Shown here in pieces: positions 29,995 to 38,359 of a stretch of 64,000 nt of DNA (its first letter is position 1; every line of letters begins with the position of its first letter). The position numbers and the translations under genes are program-made. The stretch is from Bacillaceae bacterium OF18-1A (GTDB taxonomy: Bacteria > Bacillota > Bacilli > Bacillales > Bacillaceae_G): contig JAQEWB010000001.1 of assembly GCA_027694045.1 (NCBI GenBank), forward strand, positions 682,001 through 746,000, written 5' to 3'. A model generated the notes under the pieces. It was not told the origin of the DNA. It made no database searches and was given only the letters and a program-made list of their open reading frames with translations.

Positions 29995-30797
29995 GGAGTC
30001 TCCATCCTTTCTAAAGCAAAAGCTACATCTTTTTTTAAATCTTGTACATTCTCATAGTACGGCGCTTTCAGTTGTAACATTCGCATAAGTATTTCACGAT
30101 TATAACTTTCCAAAGTTAACTCTTCATACCATGGTTTTTCATGTTTTTCAGTAGATTCATAGCCTGCATATAATAAAAATAACGAAAAATGACCGAGCGC
30201 ATAAAAGTCGCTACGAAAATGAACTTCTCGCATCAAAGCTTGTTCACCTTCATAGGTGGTAGCTCTCTCATCATCCTCACCTTTCAATTTAGCCAATCCA
30301 AAATCAATAATACTAATTTGATTTTCTTTCATTAAGATATTCGGAATACGTAAATCTCGATGAATAATATCTTCATTATGAAAAACTGATACAATTTCTA
30401 ATATTTCATATAAGATTCCAAAAACTTCTCGTTCTTTGTATGCATGCCCATGTAAGAAAATATAATCTTCGAAATTTTCACCCGGCATATACTCCATCAC
30501 AAAAAAGTTCTTTTTCTCCCATATGAAATGGTCATATAGGCTAGGAATTGCATGATATTTTAATTTTTGTAAAATCATTTTCTCTTGTTCAAATGATTTT
30601 CTACCAGACTCATATCTTTGTTTACTTTGTCTTAATTGTTTTAAAACTTTATATCTATTTATTTGTAAATCATTAACGACATATGTAACCCCATAACTGC
30701 CCATTCCAATTACTGATTCAATTTTATAACGTTCTGCAACAACTGTATTTTTTCGCAGTGGTCTATCAAATAAAGCTAGTACATGACGCCATTTCAT
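29976..30797 (-). CDS. Hanks-type serine/threonine protein kinase
   Basis: A 273-residue soluble kinase, catalytic domain only, with no transmembrane or PASTA part. Seen: glycine loop GMGSYGV (about 31-37), a lysine in VLKQLR, catalytic loop IIHRDLRIPN (an Arg replaces the usual Lys after HRDL) and IDFGLAKLKG as the DFG motif. The APE region is degenerate (MREVHFRSDFYALG), so regulation may differ from PrkC. It lies between a tiny RS-repeat protein gene and spo0M, with one-base and 19-base overlaps. Both neighbours are candidate substrates. Confidence 0.88.
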   Translation of the reverse strand: MKWRHVLALFDRPLRKNTVVAERYKIESVIGMGSYGVTYVVNDLQINRYKVLKQLRQSKQRYESGRKSFEQEKMILQKLKYHAIPSLYDHFIWEKKNFFVMEYMPGENFEDYIFLHGHAYKEREVFGILYEILEIVSVFHNEDIIHRDLRIPNILMKENQISIIDFGLAKLKGEDDERATTYEGEQALMREVHFRSDFYALGHFSLFLLYAGYESTEKHEKPWYEELTLESYNREILMRMLQLKAPYYENVQDLKKDVAFALERMETPCFKSF

Positions 30798-30979
30798 CAG
30801 CTACTTGAAAAGAAGCTACGACTTTTACGTTTTCTTTTATAATGTTGATGCCCGTAACCAGATGAACGTCGTTTATAATCGCTACTTGAATAAGAACGCC
30901 CTCTACGGCGATAATCACTACTCGAATACGAACGATATTTTTTCTTTCCTAATAAAGAATCAATAATTTTTTTGAACAT
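30797..30979 (-). CDS. RS-repeat basic peptide (60 aa), kinase-linked
   Basis: A 60-residue very basic protein. After MFKKIIDSLLGKKK comes a tandem 12-residue repeat, RSYSSSDYRRRG then RSYSSSDYKRRS, followed by RKRKSRSFFSSS. It is rich in Ser, Tyr and Arg like an RS domain and probably disordered. Its stop shares a base with the kinase start (TGATG), so the two are co-expressed one to one. The serine clusters next to arginine are good phosphorylation targets. No known homologue comes to mind; a role as kinase substrate or nucleic-acid-binding scaffold is inference. Confidence 0.7.
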   Translation of the reverse strand: MFKKIIDSLLGKKKYRSYSSSDYRRRGRSYSSSDYKRRSSGYGHQHYKRKRKSRSFFSSS

Positions 30980-31056
30980 CCCTTCACCTCTTGAGTAAAA
31001 TTTTCTTTTAATTATACCAATATTTATCCGCTATATTTGTGACAAGTTTGTAAAGA

Positions 31057-31086
31057 GTAAAAAACGACGAGTTAAGCCCGTCGTTA
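31057..31086 (-). terminator. Terminator of yozD
   Basis: Minus strand AACGACG-N9-CGTCGTT, 7-bp stem, followed by TTTTAC. Confidence 0.75.
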
Positions 31087-31089
31087 CTT

Positions 31090-31269
31090 TCACTCATCCT
31101 CTTCATCAAAAACTTCATCAATCATACATTTCTCTAGTAAGTACTCGAATGTAATATCTGCAAGATCTTCAATTTCTTCTCTTTTTGGGACGTATCCTCT
31201 TTCAATTAGTTGCTCATAAAAAAACTCCGCAATCTCTTCCGTATCAATTACGACTTCAATTTCCTTCAT
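31090..31269 (-). CDS. yozD: YozD-family protein (59 aa)
   Basis: An acidic 59-residue protein. MKEIEVVIDTEEIAEFFYEQL, then ADITFEYLLEKCMIDEVFDE matches B. subtilis YozD almost throughout as I remember it. No function is established for YozD. The ATG at 31269 is fixed by AAGGAG 8 bases upstream; two in-frame ATGs upstream are ignored. In B. subtilis yozD, yozE, yokU and kamA lie near each other, as here. Confidence 0.85.
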   Translation of the reverse strand: MKEIEVVIDTEEIAEFFYEQLIERGYVPKREEIEDLADITFEYLLEKCMIDEVFDEEDE

Positions 31270-31418
31270 GAGCATCACTCCTTTATTTCTGTTTTATGAA
31301 GAAATCTCAAAATTATGTATATGAGATTAGAAAAATACTTTTTTATTTTTTATAAGTTATATCATTTAGACAAGGTGCATACGATGGTAGTACAAGCTAT
31401 CCAAAGGGGGAAATACAA

Positions 31419-31574
31419 ATGGAAAATCAATTTGAAGTTGAGCAAACAAAAGAAGAGTTCATGCATGAAGATCAATGGGCAGACTCTCTTATTAAATGGC
31501 TTTTTATTTTTTTAATAATTGTAGGCATACCTTATACTGCATATGTTATTGTTCAATTTATTCTCTCTTTCTAG
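31419..31574 (+). CDS. Small single-pass membrane protein (51 aa)
   Basis: A short gene with a strong AAAGGGGGA ribosome site. The product starts MENQFEVEQTKEEFMHEDQW, an acidic cytosolic part, followed by one membrane segment (about residues 26-48, LIKWLFIFLIIVGIPYTAYV) and ends FILSF. It is divergent from yozD and convergent with the 220-aa gene. Function unknown. Confidence 0.65.
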   Translation: MENQFEVEQTKEEFMHEDQWADSLIKWLFIFLIIVGIPYTAYVIVQFILSF

Positions 31575-31578
31575 TTAA

Positions 31579-32241
31579 CTATTTTTTCTCTGTCAGTTTA
31601 ACTAGATAATTATGAACAACATCCATAACAATTTTATATTCTTCATCTTTAAATGTATCATATAACAATTGATAATCGTTATAAATATCAAGTAACCCAT
31701 CAATGATTTCTTGACGATTTGTCTTAACACTCACTTTCTTCGAGTTGTTAATTGACTTCAATTTTCCTAAATCTAATTTATTCATACCAGCTTTATCTTG
31801 TTTCATTTTCTTCAAAATTGCATTTGCCGTTTGAGCATTGGCAAGTAAAGTTAAATCCGATTCATCCGCTTCTAACCATTCGCCGTCCGTAATTCGTGAC
31901 AATTCATATATTGTATCTTCCCATGCGTCATTTTTATATCTCCATACTTCTGTACGAAAACCAACAATACGAAAAACGTCTTTATCGTATCCAGTAACTT
32001 GCACGAGATCACCAAATGTGAAATTATAATTTAATTCAATCCACTCTGTGTCGCCCTTTTTCATATCTTGCTCTGTAACATGTTGCAATGTTTGCTCTAC
32101 GTAAAACCCATCGTGATTATTTACTTCGTATACATAAACTCCATCTAAAATCTTCATATTTGTGATTTTCCCAACGGTTCCATATAGCGTAATCACGACT
32201 ATGTCCCCTAGGTTGTATTTAGGTTGTTTTTTTCTTGCCAT
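31579..32241 (-). CDS. Hypothetical protein with SH3/KOW-like repeats (220 aa)
   Basis: Two barrel-like segments, YNLGDIVVITLYGTVGKITN (about residues 7-26) and YNFTFGDLVQVTGYDKDVFR, look like small SH3/KOW-type folds. The C-terminus is helical (GLLDIYNDYQLLYDTFKDEE). No signal peptide. ATG 32241 follows GGAGAGA; longer in-frame starts add a leader without a ribosome site. I do not know a characterised homologue. Confidence 0.6.
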   Translation of the reverse strand: MARKKQPKYNLGDIVVITLYGTVGKITNMKILDGVYVYEVNNHDGFYVEQTLQHVTEQDMKKGDTEWIELNYNFTFGDLVQVTGYDKDVFRIVGFRTEVWRYKNDAWEDTIYELSRITDGEWLEADESDLTLLANAQTANAILKKMKQDKAGMNKLDLGKLKSINNSKKVSVKTNRQEIIDGLLDIYNDYQLLYDTFKDEEYKIVMDVVHNYLVKLTEKK

Positions 32242-32377
32242 CTCTATCTCTCCTTTTTTTGACGTCGTGATTTTGATATCAGTATATGCAACCTGCATAA
32301 AAACGCTTATCACAGAAGCTTATATTCATAAATTTTTCTTAAAAAAATTTATGAATATAGAAATTTATGTACAACGC

Positions 32378-32404
32378 AAAAAAGCTAGTTAATAGACTAG
32401 CTTC
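32378..32404 (-). terminator. Terminator of yozE
   Basis: Minus strand AAGCTAGT-N6-ACTAGCTT followed by TTTTG; 8-bp perfect stem. Confidence 0.75.
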
Positions 32405-32427
32405 ATGTCAAAAATTTCGTATAGTTT

Positions 32428-32643
32428 TTATCCCTCTTGTATGTATAAATCCCATGCTTCATCAAATATAGACATACTTTCTAGCATTCCACTTAGCTCT
32501 AAGTATGAGCTAATTTCATCATAGTCTTCAGATTGCTTCGGAAAACTTAAATCATCATACATTGCCTCAGCTAAATTTGATATTTCATTACTAAATAAAG
32601 CTGCACGATGCTTCATCATATAATGGTAAAATGTCTTTTTCAA
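32428..32643 (-). CDS. yozE: YozE-family SAM-like protein (UPF0346, 71 aa)
   Basis: A 71-residue four-helix protein. KKTFYHYMMKHR at the start, SFPKQSEDYDEISSYLE in the middle and FDEAWDLYIQEG at the end fit the YozE/UPF0346 family, whose fold resembles a sterile alpha motif. Function unknown. It lies between the kamA-yokU terminator and its own terminator, so it is transcribed separately from them. Confidence 0.88.
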   Translation of the reverse strand: MKKTFYHYMMKHRAALFSNEISNLAEAMYDDLSFPKQSEDYDEISSYLELSGMLESMSIFDEAWDLYIQEG

Positions 32644-32692
32644 AAATATTCCCTACCTTTCTAACTTGGGTACATTATACAAGGCAAAAAAG

Positions 32693-32717
32693 AAAAAAAC
32701 CAGCATAAAAGCTGGTT
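32693..32717 (-). terminator. Terminator of the kamA-yokU operon
   Basis: Minus strand ACCAGC-N6-GCTGGT followed by a seven-T run; it overlaps the last codons of yokU. Confidence 0.8.
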
Positions 32718-32988
32718 AAAAGTCGAAATAATTCCTTTTTAATAAACGCGGTCTCCCCATTAATTCTTCATATGTTAATTGTTTTGGTAAATCTTTTGTA
32801 TAAATTAAAAATAGCTGATCTTCTATTTCTTTCACTGTGTGATCTGATTGATAGTCCATTCCACATGAGGAACAAGAAATACATGGTGTCTCTTGGATTT
32901 CAATGGCTTTCGTACCATCTGGTAACTCCCAATATACAGTATTCAAGCTTTCTTTCGCTTCTGTACTGTCACACCACATACAATTCAT
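32716..32988 (-). CDS. yokU: YokU-like four-cysteine zinc protein (90 aa)
   Basis: A 90-residue protein with MNCMWCDSTEAK at the start and CISCSSCGMDYQSD in the middle, giving two CxxC pairs of a zinc ribbon followed by a helical tail ending RNYFDF. Its ATG overlaps the kamA stop by 4 bases and the yokU-kamA pairing is the same as in B. subtilis. It resembles YgiT/MqsA-type N-terminal zinc domains but no HTH follows. Role in lysine metabolism unknown. Confidence 0.8.
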   Translation of the reverse strand: MNCMWCDSTEAKESLNTVYWELPDGTKAIEIQETPCISCSSCGMDYQSDHTVKEIEDQLFLIYTKDLPKQLTYEELMGRPRLLKRNYFDF

Positions 32989-34406
32989 ACTGCATCACCC
33001 TCAGTTTTTTTGTCATTTTCTTCTAATTTAGCCATTTGCGCTTGATATTTTTTATCTTTTAGTTGATCGCGCTTATCACGTTTATCTTTTAAAGATGCAT
33101 GTGTGTCATTATCTTCATAGTCTTTACGACGATTCATACGCTGTAAGTCATCTGGAACAAGGTTAAATTTCTTATCACTCATTAGACCTGCAATACCAAC
33201 GTCAGATCGTTTTTCTTCATAGTTCGGATAAATTTCTTTAAAGTATCCTTCTGCTCTTCCAGGAATATAACTCTCTGGCTCTGGATACGTCGTAATAACA
33301 CCTTCAAAGTTACGAAGTACAACTTTATCTGCACTTTGTGAGATTAAATAGTTTGGCTGAAGGGCAATTTTACCGCCTCCTCCTGGTGCATCAACAACAA
33401 ATGTCGGAACCGCATAACCAGACGTATGGCCGCGTAAACCTTCAATAATTTCAAGACCTTTAGATACTGGTGCACGGAAATGACCGATACCTTCAGATAA
33501 ATCACATTGATAAATATAGTATGGACGTACACGGATTTTTACTAAGTCATGCATAAGTTTTTTCATAATTGGAACGCTGTCGTTAATACCAGCTAAAATT
33601 ACTGCTTGGTTTCCGACTGGAACACCCGCATTCGCTAACATTTCACATGCTTTCTTCGATTCTTCAGTAATTTCAATAGAAGTATTGAAATGTGTATTTA
33701 ACCATACTGGATGATACTTTTTAATAATGTTACATAAATTTTCTGTAATACGCTGCGGGAATACTACCGGTGCTCTCGTTCCGATACGAATAATCTCAAC
33801 ATGCGGAATCTCTCGTAAATTTTTTAATACATACTCTAAAATTTTATCGTTAATTAGAAGACCGTCACCACCAGAGATTAATACATCTCGTACTTGTGGT
33901 GTTTCACGAATATAAGCAATCGCATCGTCTAATTGTTTCTTCGGTACACCCATTCCAATTTGTCCACTAAAACGACGACGTGTACAGTAACGACAATACA
34001 TCGAACATTGATTTGTTACTAAGAATAGTACGCGGTCAGGATAACGATGCGTTAGCCCTGGAACTGGTGAATCTTCATCTTCATGAAGTGGATCTTCTAA
34101 ATCATATTTTGTTTTATATAACTCTTCCGAAATCGGTACTGATTGCATCCGAATCGGACAGCGTGGGTCATCAGGATTCATTAGCCAAGCATAGTACGGT
34201 GTAATGTTTAACGGGATCGTTTTCGTTGAAATTTTAACGCCCTCTTCTTCTTCAGGTGTTAAGTTAATCACTTTCTTTAAGTCATCTAACGTTTTGATCG
34301 TATTCGTTAATTGCCAAACCCAATCATTCCATTGCTCTTCAGTAACATCTTTCCATAATTCGATATCCTTCCAGTGACGATTTGGTTTGTATACATCATG
34401 TAACAT
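32985..34406 (-). CDS. kamA: Lysine 2,3-aminomutase (AblA/KamA)
   Basis: A 473-residue radical-SAM, PLP-dependent enzyme that converts L-lysine to L-beta-lysine. The radical-SAM cluster motif is CSMYCRYCTRRR (CxxxCxxC), and the PLP lysine lies in PGGGGKIALQP. NQAVILAGINDSV and YYIYQCDLSEG are standard for the family. The C-terminal 70 residues are highly charged (KDKRDKRDQLKDKKYQAQMA) and probably disordered. A -24/-12 promoter for sigma-54 (34443-34460) lies 37 bases upstream of the ATG. With AblB it would make N6-acetyl-beta-lysine, or feed the Yod catabolic enzymes. Confidence 0.96.
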   Translation of the reverse strand: MLHDVYKPNRHWKDIELWKDVTEEQWNDWVWQLTNTIKTLDDLKKVINLTPEEEEGVKISTKTIPLNITPYYAWLMNPDDPRCPIRMQSVPISEELYKTKYDLEDPLHEDEDSPVPGLTHRYPDRVLFLVTNQCSMYCRYCTRRRFSGQIGMGVPKKQLDDAIAYIRETPQVRDVLISGGDGLLINDKILEYVLKNLREIPHVEIIRIGTRAPVVFPQRITENLCNIIKKYHPVWLNTHFNTSIEITEESKKACEMLANAGVPVGNQAVILAGINDSVPIMKKLMHDLVKIRVRPYYIYQCDLSEGIGHFRAPVSKGLEIIEGLRGHTSGYAVPTFVVDAPGGGGKIALQPNYLISQSADKVVLRNFEGVITTYPEPESYIPGRAEGYFKEIYPNYEEKRSDVGIAGLMSDKKFNLVPDDLQRMNRRKDYEDNDTHASLKDKRDKRDQLKDKKYQAQMAKLEENDKKTEGDAV

Positions 34407-34442
34407 TGCTATTCCCCCTTTTTATACGCTCACACTTTATAT

Positions 34443-34460
34443 AAGCAATAGTTATGCCAA
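34443..34460 (-). promoter_or_regulatory. Sigma-54 (-24/-12) promoter of kamA
   Basis: Minus strand TTGGCATAACTATTGCTT: the GG and GC doublets are exactly 10 bases apart, matching TGGCA-N5-6-TTGC. The gene just upstream encodes a sigma-54 activator, which strongly supports it. Confidence 0.85.
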
Positions 34461-34605
34461 CTTTACATTGTTGATAAGTAAATGTGCGGAAAATCCTATT
34501 ACATAAGCGAAAAAATATTTTTAAGCGTTGTATGAAATCAATACTTAACATCATATTCATTACTTTTTATATATGTAAACGCTCTTTTATTGGTGCAAAC
34601 ACACA

Positions 34606-34631
34606 AAAACCGCCGATTATTCGGCGGTTTT
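34606..34631 (-). terminator. Terminator at the end of the sigma-54 activator gene
   Basis: AAAACCGCCGA-TTAT-TCGGCGGTTTT, an 11-bp GC-rich stem with T-run on the minus strand. It includes the stop codon of the regulator and separates it from the kamA promoter. Confidence 0.85.
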
Positions 34632-35996
34632 GTCGTACTTGCTCAGTTTATATTGCAACGTTTGACGAGGGATACCTAACATTTTTGCTGCTTGTAATAT
34701 ATTCCCCTCCGTCTCAATTAACGCTTGGTCTATTAATTCCTTTTCCGTTTGATGAAGTGCTTCACGCAGTGGTAATATGCTCTTCTTCTTCGGAAGACTC
34801 TCTTTCCGAAATGTACGCGGTAAACAATTGGCTGTTAATGTATTTCCTTCTGCAATTATGACAGCATGTTCAATCGTATGTTTTAGCTCCCGAACATTTC
34901 CAGGCCATTGGTAAGCTTGTAGTCTTTCTTTCGCTTCCTTATCCATTTGAAGTACACCTTTTTTATAACTTTTATTATATTCTTTCAAAAAATAAGACGC
35001 TAATAATAAGACATCCTCAGTTCTTTCACGGAGCGGCGGAATATATAATGAAAAGACATTTAATCGATAGTATAAATCGGTGCGAATTTTATTTTCTTTT
35101 AAACATATTTCTGGTGGCTGATTCATTGCGGTAATAACGCGAACATCTACTTTTCTTGTCTTATTATCACCGATTCTTCTAATAACTCCATCCTCTAATA
35201 CACGTAGCATTTTCGCTTGTAAATCGAGTGGCATTGAATTCAGTTCATCTAAAAACAATGTCCCTCCATCTACAAGTTCAAATAATCCCGCGCGTTCAAT
35301 TGCCCCAGTATAACTACCTTTCGTCGTTCCAAACAATAAACTTTCTAATAGGGACTCTGGCAAAGCTGCACAGTTTTGTGCAATAAACGGTTTGTTCTTC
35401 CGTTTAGAAGCTTCATGAATCGCTTGTACAAATAATTCTTTCCCTGTTCCTGTTTCCCCATATATTAAAACATTCGCATCAGTTGGGGCTACTTTTTGAG
35501 CCAATTCTTTCGTCTGTTTAAACCGAGTATCATTCGTCACTATCGTCTCAAACGCAACATCCTTTTTGATCGGTTTTTTTCTAGATGATCGCTTTATTTT
35601 CGACTGCAAATCGACTATTGTATCGGTAAGCTTTTGTACTGTGGAATAATCCTTTGCAATCTCAACAGCTCCAGCAATATCTCCATCTATAAAAATAGGT
35701 AACGTCGTATTTACTGTACAAATATCTTCTCCATTTAAATTTTGATACTGCTGCACTTGATGTACGATTGGCTTTTTTGTATCCAACACTTTCATCAATG
35801 TACTCGTTTCCCTAGACAAAGAAGGGAACGCTTCTAACAGATGCTTTCCTAGTACTTTTTCAATTTTGGATCCATCGTGTTTTGCAGCAACAGTATTATA
35901 AAAAATTGTAATACCGTTTTCATCTACTGCGTGTATAGCCTCATCAATACTGCCCAAAATCGCTTCAATGACTTCTTGTGTCGAAACTGCTAGCAA
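34617..35996 (-). CDS. Sigma-54-dependent activator with PAS domain (RocR/BkdR type)
   Basis: A 459-residue enhancer-binding protein. The N-terminal PAS sensor (IEAILGSIDEAIHAVDENGI) comes first. The AAA+ domain has Walker A GETGTGKE, the sigma-54 contact loop in SYTGAIERAG (a GAFTGA variant), and Walker B GGTLFLDELNSMP. A Fis-type HTH ends the protein (ILQAAKMLGIPRQTLQYKLS). It sits between ablB and kamA and should activate kamA. I choose TTG 35996 because AGGGGGG lies 6 bases upstream; ATG 36002 abuts that site. Two inverted repeats upstream may be its binding sites. Confidence 0.92.
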   Translation of the reverse strand: MLAVSTQEVIEAILGSIDEAIHAVDENGITIFYNTVAAKHDGSKIEKVLGKHLLEAFPSLSRETSTLMKVLDTKKPIVHQVQQYQNLNGEDICTVNTTLPIFIDGDIAGAVEIAKDYSTVQKLTDTIVDLQSKIKRSSRKKPIKKDVAFETIVTNDTRFKQTKELAQKVAPTDANVLIYGETGTGKELFVQAIHEASKRKNKPFIAQNCAALPESLLESLLFGTTKGSYTGAIERAGLFELVDGGTLFLDELNSMPLDLQAKMLRVLEDGVIRRIGDNKTRKVDVRVITAMNQPPEICLKENKIRTDLYYRLNVFSLYIPPLRERTEDVLLLASYFLKEYNKSYKKGVLQMDKEAKERLQAYQWPGNVRELKHTIEHAVIIAEGNTLTANCLPRTFRKESLPKKKSILPLREALHQTEKELIDQALIETEGNILQAAKMLGIPRQTLQYKLSKYDKTAE

Positions 35997-36009
35997 TGTC
36001 ATCCCCCCT

Positions 36010-36051
36010 TTTGCCGAAAATTCAGCAAATATCATGCCGAATTTTCGGCAT
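36010..36051. promoter_or_regulatory. Paired TGCCGAA/TTCGGCA inverted repeats upstream of the activator
   Basis: TTTGCCGAA-AA-TTCAGCAAA (36010-36029, one mismatch) and ATGCCGAA-TT-TTCGGCAT (36034-36051, perfect arms) lie side by side 24 bases apart, right before the activator gene. They are candidate activator or repressor sites controlling the gene itself or the sigma-54 promoter region. Confidence 0.6.
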
Positions 36052-36115
36052 ACCTATGTGCGATTATAAGCATGACGATTCTGTTCTATTATTTTGACGA
36101 AATGTTTTTGATTGG

Positions 36116-36180
36116 ATAAAAGAAAACTTTAATCAGTGGGGCTTTATTCATCCCCACTGATCATTAACCTGAGTCCCGCC
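36116..36180. repeat. Repeat copy A (bcr-like), doubles as terminator of the yodT-ablB operon
   Basis: Starts ATAAAAGAAAACTTTAATCA like the copies at 41698, 52114 and 56747, and contains ATCAGTGGGG...CCCCACTGAT (36132-36161), a 10-bp stem followed on the minus strand by TAAAGTTTTCTTTT. It lies 1-64 bases after the ablB stop and so can end that operon. Confidence 0.55.
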
Positions 36181-37079
36181 TAACTTCTTTGCTTTACAGC
36201 CGAATTTAGAGGTGAGATACTTACTACTTTCGAAGAGCTGGATAAATCTTTAACCCATATATTCATATCTTCCAACTTATCGAAAATGTAACAATTGTTC
36301 GCAAGTCGTCCTGTATACGTATAGCCTAACTGATGAAAGGCCGCATTCATTCCGAAAGAAAGCGCTCGAGCGATTGTGTAAGAACAGAAAATAGACTTTT
36401 CTTGAAGCTCTTCTTCTAACTTAATAAGTAAGCTTTTCATAAATCCGTGCTTACGATATTCAGGTAACGTAGCACAATTCGTTAATTCTGCATTTCCTTC
36501 CTTCACATTCATTTCTGCAGACGCTGTACTAATAATCTTTCCTTCAAATTCATACACATAGTAAATTGTATCGTCTTCCTTCATCGTCTGCTTTACATAA
36601 CTCGCTTCATTTAAAGGTGTCGGATAGACTTCAAACACTTTTCCAAAGACAGTTGCTAATTCTTCTGCATCTTCTTCAGTCGCTTTTCTTAGCAAAAATT
36701 TCTCCGAGACTATTTTTTCCTTTACTTCTTTTTCTTTTACACCGCTTAAAATTGTATCTTCCTCAATCCAATGAATACTATTTCGTCTCTCGTTATTACT
36801 ATACTTCACAAAGAAATATGCATCGTGCCCTTGAAAATAGTGGGGTATTGTCGCTTCCAATGAGAAACCGAAAGAGAGCCATGTTGAAACATGCTCTCCC
36901 TTTCCTTTTATAATACATTTAGTGAAAGAATGTTTCTCTGCTAATTCGTCAATTGTTTGTATAATACTTTCAACATTTCCCGTATAATGATCTACTCGAA
37001 TACGTTTATTAAAATAATCTAAAACTCCTTCTACTGTATAACGGCTTGTCTGTTCTCCAAAAGATTCATAGTATTTCAT
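36180..37079 (-). CDS. ablB: Beta-lysine N6-acetyltransferase (AblB/YodP)
   Basis: A 299-residue GNAT enzyme that acetylates beta-lysine with acetyl-CoA. The C-terminal GNAT fold shows FLLRKATEEDAEELATVFGK, then NCATLPEYRKHGFMKSLLIK (acetyl-CoA loop) and SYTIARALSFGMNAAFHQLG. The N-terminal half (DYFNKRIRVDHYTGNVESII) is specific to the AblB/YodP group. It is the last gene of the yodTSRQ operon, overlapping yodQ by 4 bases. N6-acetyl-beta-lysine is a compatible solute in methanogens; in bacilli the pair may serve osmoprotection or catabolism. Confidence 0.9.
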   Translation of the reverse strand: MKYYESFGEQTSRYTVEGVLDYFNKRIRVDHYTGNVESIIQTIDELAEKHSFTKCIIKGKGEHVSTWLSFGFSLEATIPHYFQGHDAYFFVKYSNNERRNSIHWIEEDTILSGVKEKEVKEKIVSEKFLLRKATEEDAEELATVFGKVFEVYPTPLNEASYVKQTMKEDDTIYYVYEFEGKIISTASAEMNVKEGNAELTNCATLPEYRKHGFMKSLLIKLEEELQEKSIFCSYTIARALSFGMNAAFHQLGYTYTGRLANNCYIFDKLEDMNIWVKDLSSSSKVVSISPLNSAVKQRS

Positions 37080-38344
37080 TTTTTCACCTCACACCAATCT
37101 AGTAATGTGCATGCAATAATTTTTGCGGCAGCTATCATTTTATCAATTTCTATATATTCGTTTGGATAATGCGCTACTTTTGTCTCTCCTGGGCCAAATA
37201 CTATCGTCGGTACATTTGCAATTTGTGTGAACAACCCTCCATCCGTTCCCCACGGAGATGCTTCTATAATCGGTTCGTTTCCTTCAATTTCAACAAAATT
37301 ATGTTGAAGTGTCGTAATCAGTTCATGATTTTCCTCTAGTTCACCAGGAACCCACCTTGCTCCAAACCATTCAACTTCTACTGGGTTTTCTACAAACCAA
37401 TTATCCACACCATTTAATTCACCAATCCAATTCTCAAACTCCTTTTTTGCTGCCCCTATAGTCTCATTCGGCGCAACTCCACATCTTCCTTCTAAAATTA
37501 AAGAATCAGGAACAGAACTTGGCCAACTTCCCCCTTCAATTTTCCCGATATTAATTGGGATTGGGATTGGAATACCTTTATATAAAGGATCTGTAATTCT
37601 GCTATTTCTTTTCTCCTCTAGCTTTCTTACATGATCTACAACAAACATACTTTTTTCAATTGCACTGATTCCTTCATAGCGCGTTCCACCGTGTGCTGCT
37701 TTTCCTTTCACATGTAGACGAAACCACATAGATCCTTGCTGTTTCGGGAAGAATTTCATATTGGTCGGCTCCGGAATAATGACACCATCTGCCTTATATC
37801 CTCGTAATATAGTCGCTAATGTTCCCGCGCCTCCACTTTCTTCTTCTATTACACTTTGAAAATAAATATCTCCTTTCAATTCAATACCCGATTCAATAAT
37901 CGCTTCCATCGCAAGCATAAGCGAGACGTTACCGCCTTTCATATCTGTCGTTCCACGGCCATATATACGATTCCCTATTTTCTCACCACTATAAGGGTGA
38001 TGATCCCACTGATTCACATCTCCTTCGGGTACTACATCAATATGTCCGTTTAATATCATAGATTTACCATCGCCACTCCCTTTTAGAGTTGCTACAATAT
38101 TCGGGCTATCTGAAAAACTTGTACGTGGTGATACAAAATAAGGATTATCTTTCATTTTAGAAAAAGAAGGCTCCCAAATATCAAGATCTAAACCTAGCTC
38201 ACGCAACTTTTCAATCACAATTGCCTGCGCACCACTTTCATCACCAGATACGCTCTTTTCTTGAATTAATCGCTTTAAAAACTTCACACTTTCCTCTTCA
38301 TGACTCTCGATATAATCACAAACTTGCTTTTTTAATTGCTTCAT
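37076..38344 (-). CDS. yodQ: M20-family deacylase YodQ
   Basis: A 422-residue zinc peptidase/deacylase of the ArgE/DapE group. Metal ligands appear in MILNGHIDVVPEGD (H and D), GRGTTDMKGGN (D), SVIEEESGG (catalytic Glu and ligand) and IIPEPTNMKF; the dimerisation domain begins WFRLHVKGKAAHGGTRYEG. It would remove an acyl group from an amino acid amine, probably an acetylated beta-lysine derivative given its neighbours ablB and yodT. Cytosolic. Substrate inferred only. Confidence 0.9.
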   Translation of the reverse strand: MKQLKKQVCDYIESHEEESVKFLKRLIQEKSVSGDESGAQAIVIEKLRELGLDLDIWEPSFSKMKDNPYFVSPRTSFSDSPNIVATLKGSGDGKSMILNGHIDVVPEGDVNQWDHHPYSGEKIGNRIYGRGTTDMKGGNVSLMLAMEAIIESGIELKGDIYFQSVIEEESGGAGTLATILRGYKADGVIIPEPTNMKFFPKQQGSMWFRLHVKGKAAHGGTRYEGISAIEKSMFVVDHVRKLEEKRNSRITDPLYKGIPIPIPINIGKIEGGSWPSSVPDSLILEGRCGVAPNETIGAAKKEFENWIGELNGVDNWFVENPVEVEWFGARWVPGELEENHELITTLQHNFVEIEGNEPIIEASPWGTDGGLFTQIANVPTIVFGPGETKVAHYPNEYIEIDKMIAAAKIIACTLLDWCEVKK

Positions 38345-38359
38345 ACCTTACATCTCCCC

